NCBI GenBank assembly: GCA_035644395.1
Contig: DASQOR010000059.1
Location: forward strand, 124,001 to 188,000
Source: JBGPLJ01 sp035644395
GTDB taxonomy: Bacteria > Pseudomonadota > Gammaproteobacteria > Steroidobacterales > Steroidobacteraceae
Direction of reading: 5' to 3'
DNA length: 64,000 nt
Shown here piece by piece: positions 25,332 through 33,580 of the stretch (position 1 is the first letter of the stretch; every line of letters starts with the position of its first letter). Both the position numbers and the translations under genes were made by a program. The notes beneath the pieces are model-generated. The model saw only the letters and a program-made list of their open reading frames with translations. It ran no database searches and was not told the origin of the DNA.

Positions 25332-26513
25332 ATGTCGCCGACCAACGCGGTGTCGATTCGGCCGGCGGCCGGAGAGCATCCGCCTGCGGCACCGGTTTCC
25401 GGGTCGGCGCGGCTCACGCGCAACGCGATCGTCGTCCTTGCGGTCATCGCGGCCGCCTGGGCGTTACAGTGGGCGAAGCCGCTGTTCGTTCCGCTCGTCC
25501 TCGGCGCCTTCATCACGTTCTGGCTGACGCCGCTCGTCGATCGCCTCGAGCGCTGGCGCATTCGCCGTTCGATCGGCGCGGGCCTCGTGCTCATCCTGCT
25601 GGTCGGCGCGGTTGTCGCTATCGCCTATTCGGTGCGCGATGATGCCGTCGCGCTGATCAACGGCCTGCCGGACGCCGCGCGCCATGCGCAGGCCATCGTG
25701 AACGATGCGATGCGCGACCGCGACGGGTGGCTGCATCACCTGCGCAACGCGTTGAACCAGGTCGGGCCGCTCGCGCAGAGCGTCAAGGGCGCGGCGGCGG
25801 CGCCGGCCGCTGCGGCACCGCTGGCGCCGGTCGACATGCCGGCCACTCTGATTCATTGGTCGCGAGCGGCCATCGCCGCGGTCGTCAATTCCGGACTGGT
25901 GCTATTCCTCGTGTACTTCCTGCTCGCAGCGGGTGACCTGTTCAAGCGACGGCTGGTCACCGCGATCTCCGGCGGGTTGAGCCGGCGCCGCATTACCGTG
26001 ACGATGCTCGAGCAGGTCGGTCAGCAGCTGCAGCGCTATCTCGTCGTCCTTGCGGTGACGAACGCCGTCATCGGCATTCTCACCTGGCTCGTATTCCGTG
26101 CTTTCGGCGTCGAACATGCGGGCGTCTGGGGCGTGGCGGCAGCCGTGCTGCATGTCGTGCCCTACGTCGGCGCCGCCGCGATCGCGGCCGCGTCGGCCCT
26201 CGTGGCGTCCGTGCAGCTCGAGTCCATTACGCAGGGCCTGCTCGTGGGCGCGTCGACGCTCGCCATTTCAACCATCGTCGGCATGCTGCTGACAACGTGG
26301 CTCGCGAGCCGGGCTTCTGCGATGAATTCAGCGGCCGTGTTCGTTGGGCTGCTCTTCTGGGGCTGGCTCTGGGGCATCGCGGGCTTGCTGCTCGGCACAC
26401 CGCTCATGATGGCCATGAAGGTCATGCTCGATCACATCGCGCCCATGCGGGCGGTGTCGAGCTTCATGAGCGGGTCGGTCGAGGAAGAGAAGGCGCTGCA
26501 GTCGAGAGGATGA
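25332..26513 (+). CDS. AI-2E family transporter (PerM/TqsA-like)
   Basis: 393-residue inner-membrane protein with about eight helices: two N-terminal (residues about 32-70 and 72-95), a soluble insert, then a block of five with GVWGVAAAVLHVVPYVGAA, a typical AI-2E permease stretch, and WGWLWGIAGLLLGTPLMMAM near the end. Members include autoinducer-2 exporters and Na+/H+ antiporters; substrate is unknown. Last gene of the stress operon. Confidence 0.88.
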   Translation: MSPTNAVSIRPAAGEHPPAAPVSGSARLTRNAIVVLAVIAAAWALQWAKPLFVPLVLGAFITFWLTPLVDRLERWRIRRSIGAGLVLILLVGAVVAIAYSVRDDAVALINGLPDAARHAQAIVNDAMRDRDGWLHHLRNALNQVGPLAQSVKGAAAAPAAAAPLAPVDMPATLIHWSRAAIAAVVNSGLVLFLVYFLLAAGDLFKRRLVTAISGGLSRRRITVTMLEQVGQQLQRYLVVLAVTNAVIGILTWLVFRAFGVEHAGVWGVAAAVLHVVPYVGAAAIAAASALVASVQLESITQGLLVGASTLAISTIVGMLLTTWLASRASAMNSAAVFVGLLFWGWLWGIAGLLLGTPLMMAMKVMLDHIAPMRAVSSFMSGSVEEEKALQSRG

Positions 26514-26924
26514 AGGCGGGCCGAAAGGCGGCTTGCGGGCCGGGTCGGCATGTGGCCCTCGATCGGGCCTCTCGGTGCAGCGACTACGGTTGCATGATGC
26601 AACGGCAGGCCGGGCGCGACGATCGGCAGATTGCGCATTGCAATGTCAGCCAGTGACTACGACGCACGCGCTTCACTGAAAAAGTTGCCGGGCCCGTTGC
26701 AATACGTTCTGCGCGTCGCCGCGTGCGCGCCGCACATCAAAGGCTTGGGTCGGGCACAGGGCTTGCAACCTTTCGTGCTCGCCGCCACCGAATCCCGGTG
26801 ACGGTTCGAGTCGTCCGCGACGGCTGCGCACCAAAGCGTGAGTGATGCCCTCTCACGTGAGGTGCGTGGTCGTTGCGGACACCTTGCTCAATTCATTCAA
26901 TTCATCGATTGCGGCCGATCGCGG
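26514..26924. other. intergenic region with TTGCA repeats and an orphan sigma-54 promoter
   Basis: No convincing gene in 411 bases. It holds a perfect palindrome GTTGCAT-G-ATGCAAC near 26589, CATTGCAATG near 26636, GTTGCAAT near 26696 and the -24/-12 promoter at 26752-26767 ending in TTGCAA. What the promoter drives is unclear: downstream on the same strand lies only the 3' end of a convergent gene. Confidence 0.45.
26752..26767 (+). promoter_or_regulatory. orphan sigma-54 promoter
   Basis: GGGCACAGGGCTTGCA fits TGGCACGN4TTGCA with GG and GC at exact spacing; only the first T and the seventh base differ. No ORF of quality begins downstream on this strand before the protease gene, so a small RNA or an antisense transcript to that gene is possible. 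Confidence 0.6.
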
Positions 26925-27899
26925 TCAGTGCCGGAGCGGCTTTCTCAGGAAATCGTTGCGATCGGCCGACCGGACTTTCACGGAGACATGGGTGCCGCGG
27001 CGCACGAGCGTCAACGGAATTTCGGTCCCGACGGGCCCAAGGCTCCAGACGCTGCGATAAAGTTCCGCGAGCGTCGCGACACGCTTGTCGGCGACTTCGA
27101 GGATCATGTCGCGCACGCGCACGCCGGCGCGCGCCGCCGGTCCGCCGTCGGTGAGGCCGCCGACGAAGAGATGACCCTGCAGCTCGGTGGCGTACATGCC
27201 AAGCCACGGGCGAGGCGGCCGCGCGGGGCGCCCGCTGTTCGCGAATTCATCGAGCACCGGTGCGATGAGGTCGACCGGCACGAACATGTTCGCCTGCTCG
27301 GACTCGGCGTCGACCGGTTCCTGCACGAACAGTGAGCCGATGCCGAGGAGCTTGCCGTCCATGCCGAGGAGCGCCGCGCCGGACCAGTGCGGGTGCGCGG
27401 GCGAAGTGAACAGCGCTTCCTCCAACAGATATTCCCAGTAGCCGGCGAACTCGCGCTTCGCGACGAGCTTCGTCTGCAGCGCGTGCTTGAGGCCGCCGTG
27501 GCTCAGGACGATGACATCGCTCCCGGTCGCTGCGGCCGCGGACGAGCCGAGCGGAACCACCGGGAGGCTCAGCCGGCCGAGGGGCAGCACCAGTCCGAAT
27601 CCTGTCGCCTGATCGTAGGCGAGCGGGTGCGCGGCGACCGCCGTGCCCTCATGCGTCGTGAGCCAGATGGTTTCGGCTTCGGTGATCAGGTAGCCGATGG
27701 TCAGGACAAGCCCGTCGGCGCGGATGACGACGCCATTGCCCATGCGCTCGGTGCCGAGCACCGACGCGGTGAAGGCATCTTCCGGCACCGCAGCGTGGAG
27801 CTGGACGATCGAGCGGAACGCCGCCTCGAGATCGAACGAAACGCTGCCCGGCTGCGGTTGCAGCTGAGCGGGAATGCTCCAGCCGGTAGTTTCGCTCAT
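26925..27899 (-). CDS. degenerate HtrA-like protein (pseudo-protease) with PDZ domain
   Basis: 324 residues with the trypsin/PDZ layout of the gene upstream, but the triad is broken: the T-N-x-H-V region reads LTIGYLI (His to Tyr), the T-D-L-A region reads ATGFGLVL (Asp to Gly), while the Ser region keeps S in WSGAALLG but has lost the G-N-S-G-G context. A PDZ domain follows (about residues 225-320, with WLGMYATELQGHLFVGGLTD). It cannot be a normal serine protease and is more likely a binding or regulatory protein. No signal peptide. It lies 58 bases after the intact paralogue on the same strand, so the two probably form an operon and perhaps a mixed complex. Confidence 0.82.
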   Translation of the reverse strand: MSETTGWSIPAQLQPQPGSVSFDLEAAFRSIVQLHAAVPEDAFTASVLGTERMGNGVVIRADGLVLTIGYLITEAETIWLTTHEGTAVAAHPLAYDQATGFGLVLPLGRLSLPVVPLGSSAAAATGSDVIVLSHGGLKHALQTKLVAKREFAGYWEYLLEEALFTSPAHPHWSGAALLGMDGKLLGIGSLFVQEPVDAESEQANMFVPVDLIAPVLDEFANSGRPARPPRPWLGMYATELQGHLFVGGLTDGGPAARAGVRVRDMILEVADKRVATLAELYRSVWSLGPVGTEIPLTLVRRGTHVSVKVRSADRNDFLRKPLRH

Positions 27900-27957
27900 G
27901 ACATCCGGATCGCAGGGGAAGGGCAGCTTAGTCCGTTTGACGTATCGGGGAAAGACA

Positions 27958-28902
27958 TCAGGGCGGCGGCAATCGTTCGCCGGCCGTGACCGCGAGGGAC
28001 AGCTTTTGCGCCCGCCGGATGACCGTCAGGACGGTCTCATGCGCCACGCGCCGGTGGTCGAGGACCCGCTGCAGCTGATCGATGCTGTCGACCGTTTCGC
28101 CGTCGTAAGCGACGATCAGGTCGCCCGATTCGACACCCGCGGCGGCGGCGGGACTGTCCGATTCGATCGACTGCACGCGCACTCCGGCGGCATTCGGCAG
28201 CTCGTAGTGATGGGCGATGCGCCGCGACAGCGGTGAATTCGCGCCGGCAATGCCGAGCCAGGCGCGACGCACGCGCCCATGCGCGAGGATCTGCGAGATC
28301 ACCCATTGCGCCGTGTCGATGGCCGTCGCGAAACAGATACCCTGCGCGCCCGGGATGATCGCGGTGTTCACGCCGATGACCCGCCCGTTCGAGTCGACCA
28401 GCGGGCCGCCGGAATTGCCCGGATTGAGCGCGGCGTCGGTTTGAATGACGTCGTCGATCAGCCGCCCCGTGCGAGCGCGCAAGCTCCGCCCAAGAGCGCT
28501 GACGACGCCCGCGGTGACCGTGTGCTCGAAGCCGAGCGGATTGCCGATCGCGATGGCGAGCTGCCCGACGCTCAGGCCGCCCGAGCTGCCGAACTCGGCT
28601 GCGGGCGCGCGGCTTGCCGGGATGCGCACGATGGCAAGGTCCGAATCGGGATCGTCGCCGACGAGGTCGCCGGCGGAGCGCTCGCCATCCGCGTTCGTCA
28701 CGCGAATGTCACGAGCCCCGTGCACGACGTGGCTATTCGTGAGGAGGAGCCCGTCCGGGGTGAAGAGGAAGCCCGATCCCACACCGCGACGGGCGTGGCC
28801 GCCATCGGGGCCGCCCACATCGATATGCACGACCGCCGGCGCGACACGGCGCGTCGATTCGATGACGGCCCGGGAGTAGGCGTCGAGCAATTCGGCATCC
28901 AT
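27958..28902 (-). CDS. trypsin-like serine protease with PDZ domain (HtrA/Deg type)
   Basis: 314 residues. All triad residues are present: His in LLLTNSHVVHG, Asp in PDSDLAIVRI, Ser in NPGNSGGPLVD; one PDZ domain follows (about residues 215-310, AWLGIAG...GDLIVAYDGE). The N-terminus (MDAELLDAYSRAVIESTRRV) is polar, so unlike DegP/DegS it has no signal peptide or anchor and should be cytosolic unless a start further upstream is used. First gene of a pair with the degenerate copy. Divergent from the DUF4019 gene, 75 bases apart. Confidence 0.9.
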   Translation of the reverse strand: MDAELLDAYSRAVIESTRRVAPAVVHIDVGGPDGGHARRGVGSGFLFTPDGLLLTNSHVVHGARDIRVTNADGERSAGDLVGDDPDSDLAIVRIPASRAPAAEFGSSGGLSVGQLAIAIGNPLGFEHTVTAGVVSALGRSLRARTGRLIDDVIQTDAALNPGNSGGPLVDSNGRVIGVNTAIIPGAQGICFATAIDTAQWVISQILAHGRVRRAWLGIAGANSPLSRRIAHHYELPNAAGVRVQSIESDSPAAAAGVESGDLIVAYDGETVDSIDQLQRVLDHRRVAHETVLTVIRRAQKLSLAVTAGERLPPP

Positions 28903-28977
28903 CGCGCCGTTATGGGCATGCGGCGCAAAGCTTCAAGGCTGGCGGGCAACGGGCACGCGGTCTACGCTTGGCGCCCG

Positions 28978-29877
28978 ATGCGTCCCTCGACCTCGCGCCG
29001 CGCCACCTGCTGGAAGCTTTTCTGCGCCGTGTTGCCCGCGTTCTGGGCCACGGCGGCACTGGCGCAGGATTTCCATCCTTACGCCGACGGCCAGGTGACC
29101 GAAGCGCAATGGCAGTCGTATTTCGATGAGGTGCGGGCAAAGCTCGGCGCCTCGGAGCGCAGTTTCGAGGACGAACATCTTGTCGTCTTCGAGGATCCGT
29201 CGCGGCAACTCTATTTCGCTTTCACGCTGCCAGGTCATCCGGCGCATCCCGCCTGGATCGGCCGGCGCGTTTATTCCGAAGGCGGCGAGGCGGGGACCGA
29301 GCAAGTCGGCTACTACGCCGGCGACCGTGCGCAGTTCGAGGCGCTGTACGAGTCCTACCAGCGGCTGACACAACGGATGCAGGGAGACGACGAACGCGAG
29401 CAACCGCCCGAGGCCGACTCGCCGGAATTGCGGGCGGCAGTCGAGGAGCTCACGCAGGACTACCTGGTCGCGCACGATGCGGGCGATTTCGAGCGCGCCT
29501 ACGCGATGCTGTCGCCGACCTTGCAGCAGCTGTCGCCGTACACGGATTGGCGCGAACACGCGGCCGCGGCGCTCGTGCGCTTCGGCAAGCCCCAGGGCCA
29601 CGACATCCTGAAGATCACCTGGTATCAGAACCCGCCGACCGCGGTGTTGCCGGGCACCTATGCGGCGGTCGATCTGCGCTGTCACTACGAACGGCTCGCC
29701 ATCTGCAACGAGGTGCTGCTCGTTCGCCGGGAGAAGAACGGCGAGTTTCGCATCTCGCGCCACGATCAGAACGCGCTCGATGACGAAATGCTGCTCGAGA
29801 TGTGCAAGCGCAAGGACCGCGCGCACATTGAATTCGGCAGCGGCAGCCCCGTCGACGTCAGCTGTCCACGTCGATGA
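28978..29877 (+). CDS. secreted DUF4019-domain protein
   Basis: 299 residues with a signal peptide ending in ATAALA. The N-terminal half (residues 30-135) is a domain I cannot name; the second half (about 150-290) carries YLVAHDAGDFERAYAMLSPT then LQQLSPYTDWREH, the pattern of DUF4019 proteins of the periplasm. The start at 28978 was set by the signal peptide. Its 3' end overlaps the convergent TetR gene by 20 bases. Role unknown. Confidence 0.75.
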   Translation: MRPSTSRRATCWKLFCAVLPAFWATAALAQDFHPYADGQVTEAQWQSYFDEVRAKLGASERSFEDEHLVVFEDPSRQLYFAFTLPGHPAHPAWIGRRVYSEGGEAGTEQVGYYAGDRAQFEALYESYQRLTQRMQGDDEREQPPEADSPELRAAVEELTQDYLVAHDAGDFERAYAMLSPTLQQLSPYTDWREHAAAALVRFGKPQGHDILKITWYQNPPTAVLPGTYAAVDLRCHYERLAICNEVLLVRREKNGEFRISRHDQNALDDEMLLEMCKRKDRAHIEFGSGSPVDVSCPRR

Positions 29878-30454
29878 ACTGACTGATCAGCAGGTCGAGG
29901 AGGCGCTGCACGGAAGTCGGCCCGCCGACCTGAAGCTTCCCGGTGACGGCGAGCATGCAGACCCCGTGAACGCCAGCCCAGAGCGCGATCGCAAGCTCGT
30001 CGATCCGCGCCTTGTCGCGCCTCGGACGGCAGCCGCGGAGGTTCTCGGAAACCAGCCGGAAGATCGCGGCCGTGTGCGTGCGATACGTCGCCGGCGCGTG
30101 CTGGCCTTCCGGCAAGCGGTGCTCGAAGACGAGACGCCAGCGATGCGTGTGGAGGAGGGCGAAGCCGAGATAGGCGGCCGTGAGAAGCCGCAGCCGTTCA
30201 TGGGACTCGTCCGTCTTGCGGTTCACCGCATCGAAGGACTTCGCGAGCTCGGCCACCGTGCGCTCGTTGATGCGCACGATGAGGTCGTCGAGATTGACGA
30301 AGACCATGTAGAGCGCGCCGACCGTGTAACCGATGCGGCGCGCGACCTCGCGCATCGAGAGCGCGGCCGCGCCGTCCGCATCGACGATGTCGGCCGCGGC
30401 TGAGAGCGCAAGGTCCGCTAGTTCGTCCCGGCTATGAAGATTGCGTCGTCCCAT
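29858..30454 (-). CDS. TetR/AcrR family repressor
   Basis: 198 residues from ATG 30454, which has GGGGAG just upstream. The N-terminal helix-turn-helix is AALSMREVARRIGYTVGALY with MVFVNLDDLI, typical TetR; the C-terminal part resembles the TetR_C_33-like WHG domain (LAIALWAGVHGVCML). An upstream ATG at 30508 falls inside the palindromic operator and is unlikely. It is divergent from the rhombotarget lipoprotein gene, with the operator in between, so it probably represses itself and that gene. Ligand unknown. Confidence 0.9.
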   Translation of the reverse strand: MGRRNLHSRDELADLALSAAADIVDADGAAALSMREVARRIGYTVGALYMVFVNLDDLIVRINERTVAELAKSFDAVNRKTDESHERLRLLTAAYLGFALLHTHRWRLVFEHRLPEGQHAPATYRTHTAAIFRLVSENLRGCRPRRDKARIDELAIALWAGVHGVCMLAVTGKLQVGGPTSVQRLLDLLISQFIDVDS

Positions 30455-30490
30455 CGCTCCCCGTTTCCGATGCGCGCGGAGCATAGCCTG

Positions 30491-30540
30491 TAATTGATCA
30501 GTGTTCAATTATGTGCATAATTGAGCGGTGTTTAATTGTA
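30491..30540. promoter_or_regulatory. TetR-type operator with four AATTG half-sites
   Basis: TCAATTATG-TG-CATAATTGA (30505-30524) is an almost perfect 20-base palindrome. Flanking TAATTG (30491) and TTTAATTG (30531) add outer half-sites, with the direct repeats GTGTTCAATT and GTGTTTAATT. It sits between the divergent TetR and lipoprotein genes. Confidence 0.7.
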
Positions 30541-30568
30541 ACTGGCTCATCAATGGGGGGGACGGTCC

Positions 30569-31432
30569 ATGCAGCGATTGACCAGAGGGGTAGGGTTCTG
30601 TGTTCTTGCCGCGACCGGGCTCGCGGGGTGCGCGTCGTACGACGGCTTCTGTCTGTTCGACTGTGGCGCAAGCCGGGCGGGCTCGACTCCACTCGTGTCC
30701 TATCTCTATCCCGACGGCAACGTGCCGAAGGTGGACGCGACGCCCGTGCTCAAGGTGCCGATGACCGTCGGCCTGACCTTTCTGCCGGACCGGCCGGGCG
30801 CCGACACGATCGATTCACGGGAGAAGGAAATCATCCTCGCGCGGATCCGTGACCGCTTTCGCAGCCTCGAATACGTGCGCGACATCGTCGTCATCCCGCC
30901 GTACTACCTGACGCCGGTCGGCGGATTCGAGTCGCTGTCGCAGCTCGCCAGGCTCCAGGGGCTCGATGTCATTGCGGTCGTATCCTTCGACCAGGTCGCG
31001 AAGCGCGACGAGAACAACCGCTCGCTCGCCTACCTCACGATCGTCGGCGCCTACATGGTCCGGGGCAGCCACAGCGAAACGTCGACGCTCCTCGACCTCG
31101 CTGTGGTCGAACCGGAATCCCGCAGCCTCCTCGTCCGGGCGGGCGGCACCAGCTTCTCGAGCGGCTCGAGCACGGCGATCGACCAGAACGAAAAACTCAG
31201 GCACCAGAGCAAGCGCGGCCTCGAGGTCGCGACCGATCAGCTGGTTACGCAGCTCGATCACGAGCTTGCCGTCTTCAGCGAACGCGTGAAAGCGGGCGAC
31301 GGCCCCGTGAAAGTCGTGCATCGCGGGCAGGCCGGCGGTGGTGGCGGCGCAGTCACGTTGCCGTGGCTGCTGCTGCTCGCCGGCCTGCCCCTGGTGTCGC
31401 GCGGTTGTCGCTGCGGGTCACCGCATCCGTGA
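30569..31432 (+). CDS. rhombotarget lipoprotein with GlyGly-CTERM tail
   Basis: 287 residues. Lipoprotein signal with lipobox near TGLAGC (Cys about residue 21), a conserved core (PMTVGLTFLPDR, IPPYYLTPVGGFESLSQLAR, LDVIAVVSFDQ), and a C-terminal sorting tail: a glycine cluster GGGGGA, a hydrophobic stretch LPWLLLLAGLPLVS and a basic Cys-containing end. This is the design of TIGR04179-type rhombotarget lipoproteins, predicted substrates of rhombosortase, an intramembrane protease, that are passed to the cell surface via type II secretion. No rhombosortase gene is in the window. Its promoter contains the TetR operator. Function unknown. Confidence 0.85.
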   Translation: MQRLTRGVGFCVLAATGLAGCASYDGFCLFDCGASRAGSTPLVSYLYPDGNVPKVDATPVLKVPMTVGLTFLPDRPGADTIDSREKEIILARIRDRFRSLEYVRDIVVIPPYYLTPVGGFESLSQLARLQGLDVIAVVSFDQVAKRDENNRSLAYLTIVGAYMVRGSHSETSTLLDLAVVEPESRSLLVRAGGTSFSSGSSTAIDQNEKLRHQSKRGLEVATDQLVTQLDHELAVFSERVKAGDGPVKVVHRGQAGGGGGAVTLPWLLLLAGLPLVSRGCRCGSPHP

Positions 31433-31446
31433 GGTTGTCGACCGGA

Positions 31447-31818
31447 TCAGGTCTTCTCCGGCTCCGTCTGGCCGGCATGCGCCCGGTGATAGGCGGTGAG
31501 CGCCGGCTTGTTCATCCCGCGCACGGCGTCGTCGACCGTGCCCTTCACGCAGGACTTGAAGTCGTTGTTGCCGAGGCGCGTGCCCGTGATCGAGCTTTGC
31601 CCGCAGACTTTCTGCGCCGCGAACTGCAGGCGCTGGTAGAGAACCTTCACTCCTTCCTCGCGCGTGAGATCCAGGTCGCCGGTCTTGACGGCAAACTGCT
31701 CCCCTGCGGGCGATCCGGCGCGCGCGGACAGCGACGCAAGGCAAGTGGCGAACAGCAGGCCGCCGATGGCAAGCGCGACTGCGGTCGATGTCCGTGAACG
31801 TTCAAGGGTGCGAATCAT
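31447..31818 (-). CDS. UrcA family secreted protein
   Basis: 123 residues with signal peptide (residues 1-33) and a mature domain containing DLDLTREEGVKVLYQRLQFA then AQKVCGQ and C-V-K-G-T-V-D-D-A-V, the UrcA pattern of two Cys flanking helical segments. UrcA was first described in Caulobacter as strongly uranium-induced. AGGAG stands 8 bases before the ATG. Upstream lies an array of phased GCGGACA-like repeats shared with the small secreted gene at 3860-4255. Confidence 0.85.
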   Translation of the reverse strand: MIRTLERSRTSTAVALAIGGLLFATCLASLSARAGSPAGEQFAVKTGDLDLTREEGVKVLYQRLQFAAQKVCGQSSITGTRLGNNDFKSCVKGTVDDAVRGMNKPALTAYHRAHAGQTEPEKT

Positions 31819-31911
31819 GATGCTGCTCCTGTCTCGAGGGATGACGCGGTGTCGCAAGCTTCGATGCGCACGCGCGGCCCTTGGTTGCAGGACAATCGAC
31901 GAAGTGATGCA

Positions 31912-31950
31912 CCGGACTTGAGCGGACACCCTGCGGACGAATCGCGGACA
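31912..31950 (-). promoter_or_regulatory. phased GCGGACA-like repeats upstream of UrcA gene
   Basis: Plus-strand units CCGGACT (31912), GCGGACA (31922), GCGGACG (31933) and GCGGACA (31944), spaced 10, 11 and 11 bases. They lie 94-132 bases upstream of the ATG at 31818. A looser unit CGGGACA is at 31968. Same unit, spacing and orientation as the array at 4376-4415. Confidence 0.55.
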
Positions 31951-32181
31951 CTTTTCCACCGTGTTTTCGGGACATACGGGATGTGACGCGGTTCGTACTG
32001 GCGCGCTGCGACGAGCCGTGCGGCGAAGCGAATGCGGCGATCTGCGACGAAATTCAATGGAAGATGTGCGCCGGCTCGCGCACATCGAGCGCCGTCACTT
32101 CAGATTCCGCCTCGCCGCCGCGCGCGTTCTCGACGGAAGGCGTCATTGCCTTCGGGTGCCGCCGTACGTGAAACTGCCCGC
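31951..32181. other. remaining gene-free control region before the decarboxylase
   Basis: No ORF supported. Should hold the promoter of the decarboxylase at 32182. Confidence 0.3.
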
Positions 32182-33576
32182 ATGATCGATGAAAGCGACG
32201 CAAGACGCCAACTGCGGCTTTCCGACGCCGACCTGCAGGAACTCGCCGAGCGGCTGCGCAAGTTCATCGTCGACTGGCACCAGGGCGTGCGCGAGGCGCC
32301 GGTGGGCAGGATGGGCACGCGGGCGGATCTCGAACCGCGCCTCGCCGCGGATTTTCCGTCGTCCGGACGGCCCGTCGACGAAGTGTGGCAGAAAGTGGTC
32401 GAGGTCTTCCTGCCGCACACCTTCCGGCTCGATCATCCGCGATTCTTCGCCTTCGTACCGGGCCCGAACAACTTCGTCAGCGTGGTCGCGGACGCGATCG
32501 CCTCCGCCTGCAATATCTTCGCGGGCTCCTGGATCGGTGGTTCGGGGCCCTCGCAGCTCGAAACGAATACGATCCGCTGGCTGTGCGATGCCCTGGGATT
32601 CCCGCCAGGCGCCGGCGGCCATTTCCTGAGCGGTGGTTCGCACGCGAGTCTCACCGCGCTGATGGTGGCCCGCGACGAGAAGTTGCCGGGAGATTTCGCC
32701 GGGGGAACGGCCTACTGCTCCGACCAGACGCATGCGTCCGTCGTGCGCGCCTTCCGCATTCTCGGGATCGGCGGCGCCAACGTGCGCATCCTTGAATCCG
32801 ACGACCGCTATCGCCTGCCAGTCGCACACCTGCGCGAGCGTATTGCCGCGGATCGCGCGCAGGGCCTCAAGCCTTTCTGCGTCGTGGCGACTGCCGGAAC
32901 CACGAGTACGGGCGCGGTCGACCCCATCCCTGAGATTGCCGCGCTCTGCGCAAAAGAGAGCCTGTGGTGCCACATCGACGGCGCTTACGGCGGAGCCGCC
33001 GCGCTCGAAGTCGGGGAACTGAGGCGTCAGGTGTGTCTCGCGGATTCGCTCGCGATCGATCCGCACAAGTGGCTTTTCCAGCCGCTCGAAATCGGCTGCG
33101 TGCTGCTGCGCGACGGCGCGTTGCTGCCGAAGCACTTCACGATGCACGCCGATTACTTCGACAACCTTGGCGAGGGACGGAGCTATCTCGAGGAGGGCAT
33201 GCAGCTCACACGTTCGGCGCGCGCGCTCAAGCTCTGGATGTCGCTGCAGGTGTTCGGTGTCGATGCGTTCCGCGCGGCCATCGCCCGCGGCATCGAGCTC
33301 GCGCAATACGTGGAGCAGCAGATCCGGCGCGGGGCCGCGTTCGAGATCGTGACGCCCGCGGAACTCGGTATCGTGACTTTTCGCGTCCGCGGACGCATCG
33401 ACAGCGGTGATGCGTTGCTCAAAGTCTGCACCGCGCTGCGCGAGTCGGGATTTGCCATGCTGAGCACGACGAAGCTGCGCGGCGAGCAGGTCCTGAGGAT
33501 GTGCACGATCAATCCGCGCACCACGGACGATGACATCGACCAGACGCTCGCGCGCATCGAGGGGCTTACGCGCTAG
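32182..33576 (+). CDS. PLP-dependent group II decarboxylase (aromatic amino acid type)
   Basis: 464 residues. The PLP lysine is in IDPHKWLFQPLE, the family hallmark; the cofactor-binding His/Asp region is WCHIDGAYGG, and GGSHASLTALMVARDEK is the usual phosphate-binding neighbourhood. Group II decarboxylases act on DOPA, tyrosine, tryptophan or phenylalanine, or on acidic amino acids; the substrate cannot be fixed from sequence. ATG 32182 starts the conserved first helix; upstream extension is not conserved. It is convergent with the DUF2783/FAD hydroxylase genes, and an amine dehydrogenase cluster is 3 kb away, so aromatic amine metabolism is a fair hypothesis. Confidence 0.85.
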   Translation: MIDESDARRQLRLSDADLQELAERLRKFIVDWHQGVREAPVGRMGTRADLEPRLAADFPSSGRPVDEVWQKVVEVFLPHTFRLDHPRFFAFVPGPNNFVSVVADAIASACNIFAGSWIGGSGPSQLETNTIRWLCDALGFPPGAGGHFLSGGSHASLTALMVARDEKLPGDFAGGTAYCSDQTHASVVRAFRILGIGGANVRILESDDRYRLPVAHLRERIAADRAQGLKPFCVVATAGTTSTGAVDPIPEIAALCAKESLWCHIDGAYGGAAALEVGELRRQVCLADSLAIDPHKWLFQPLEIGCVLLRDGALLPKHFTMHADYFDNLGEGRSYLEEGMQLTRSARALKLWMSLQVFGVDAFRAAIARGIELAQYVEQQIRRGAAFEIVTPAELGIVTFRVRGRIDSGDALLKVCTALRESGFAMLSTTKLRGEQVLRMCTINPRTTDDDIDQTLARIEGLTR

Positions 33577-33580
33577 CGCG

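Noticed and set aside
26842..27060. 72-codon plus-strand ORF after the orphan sigma-54 promoter
   Set aside because: Mostly antisense to the pseudo-protease gene, no ribosome site, translation not protein-like.
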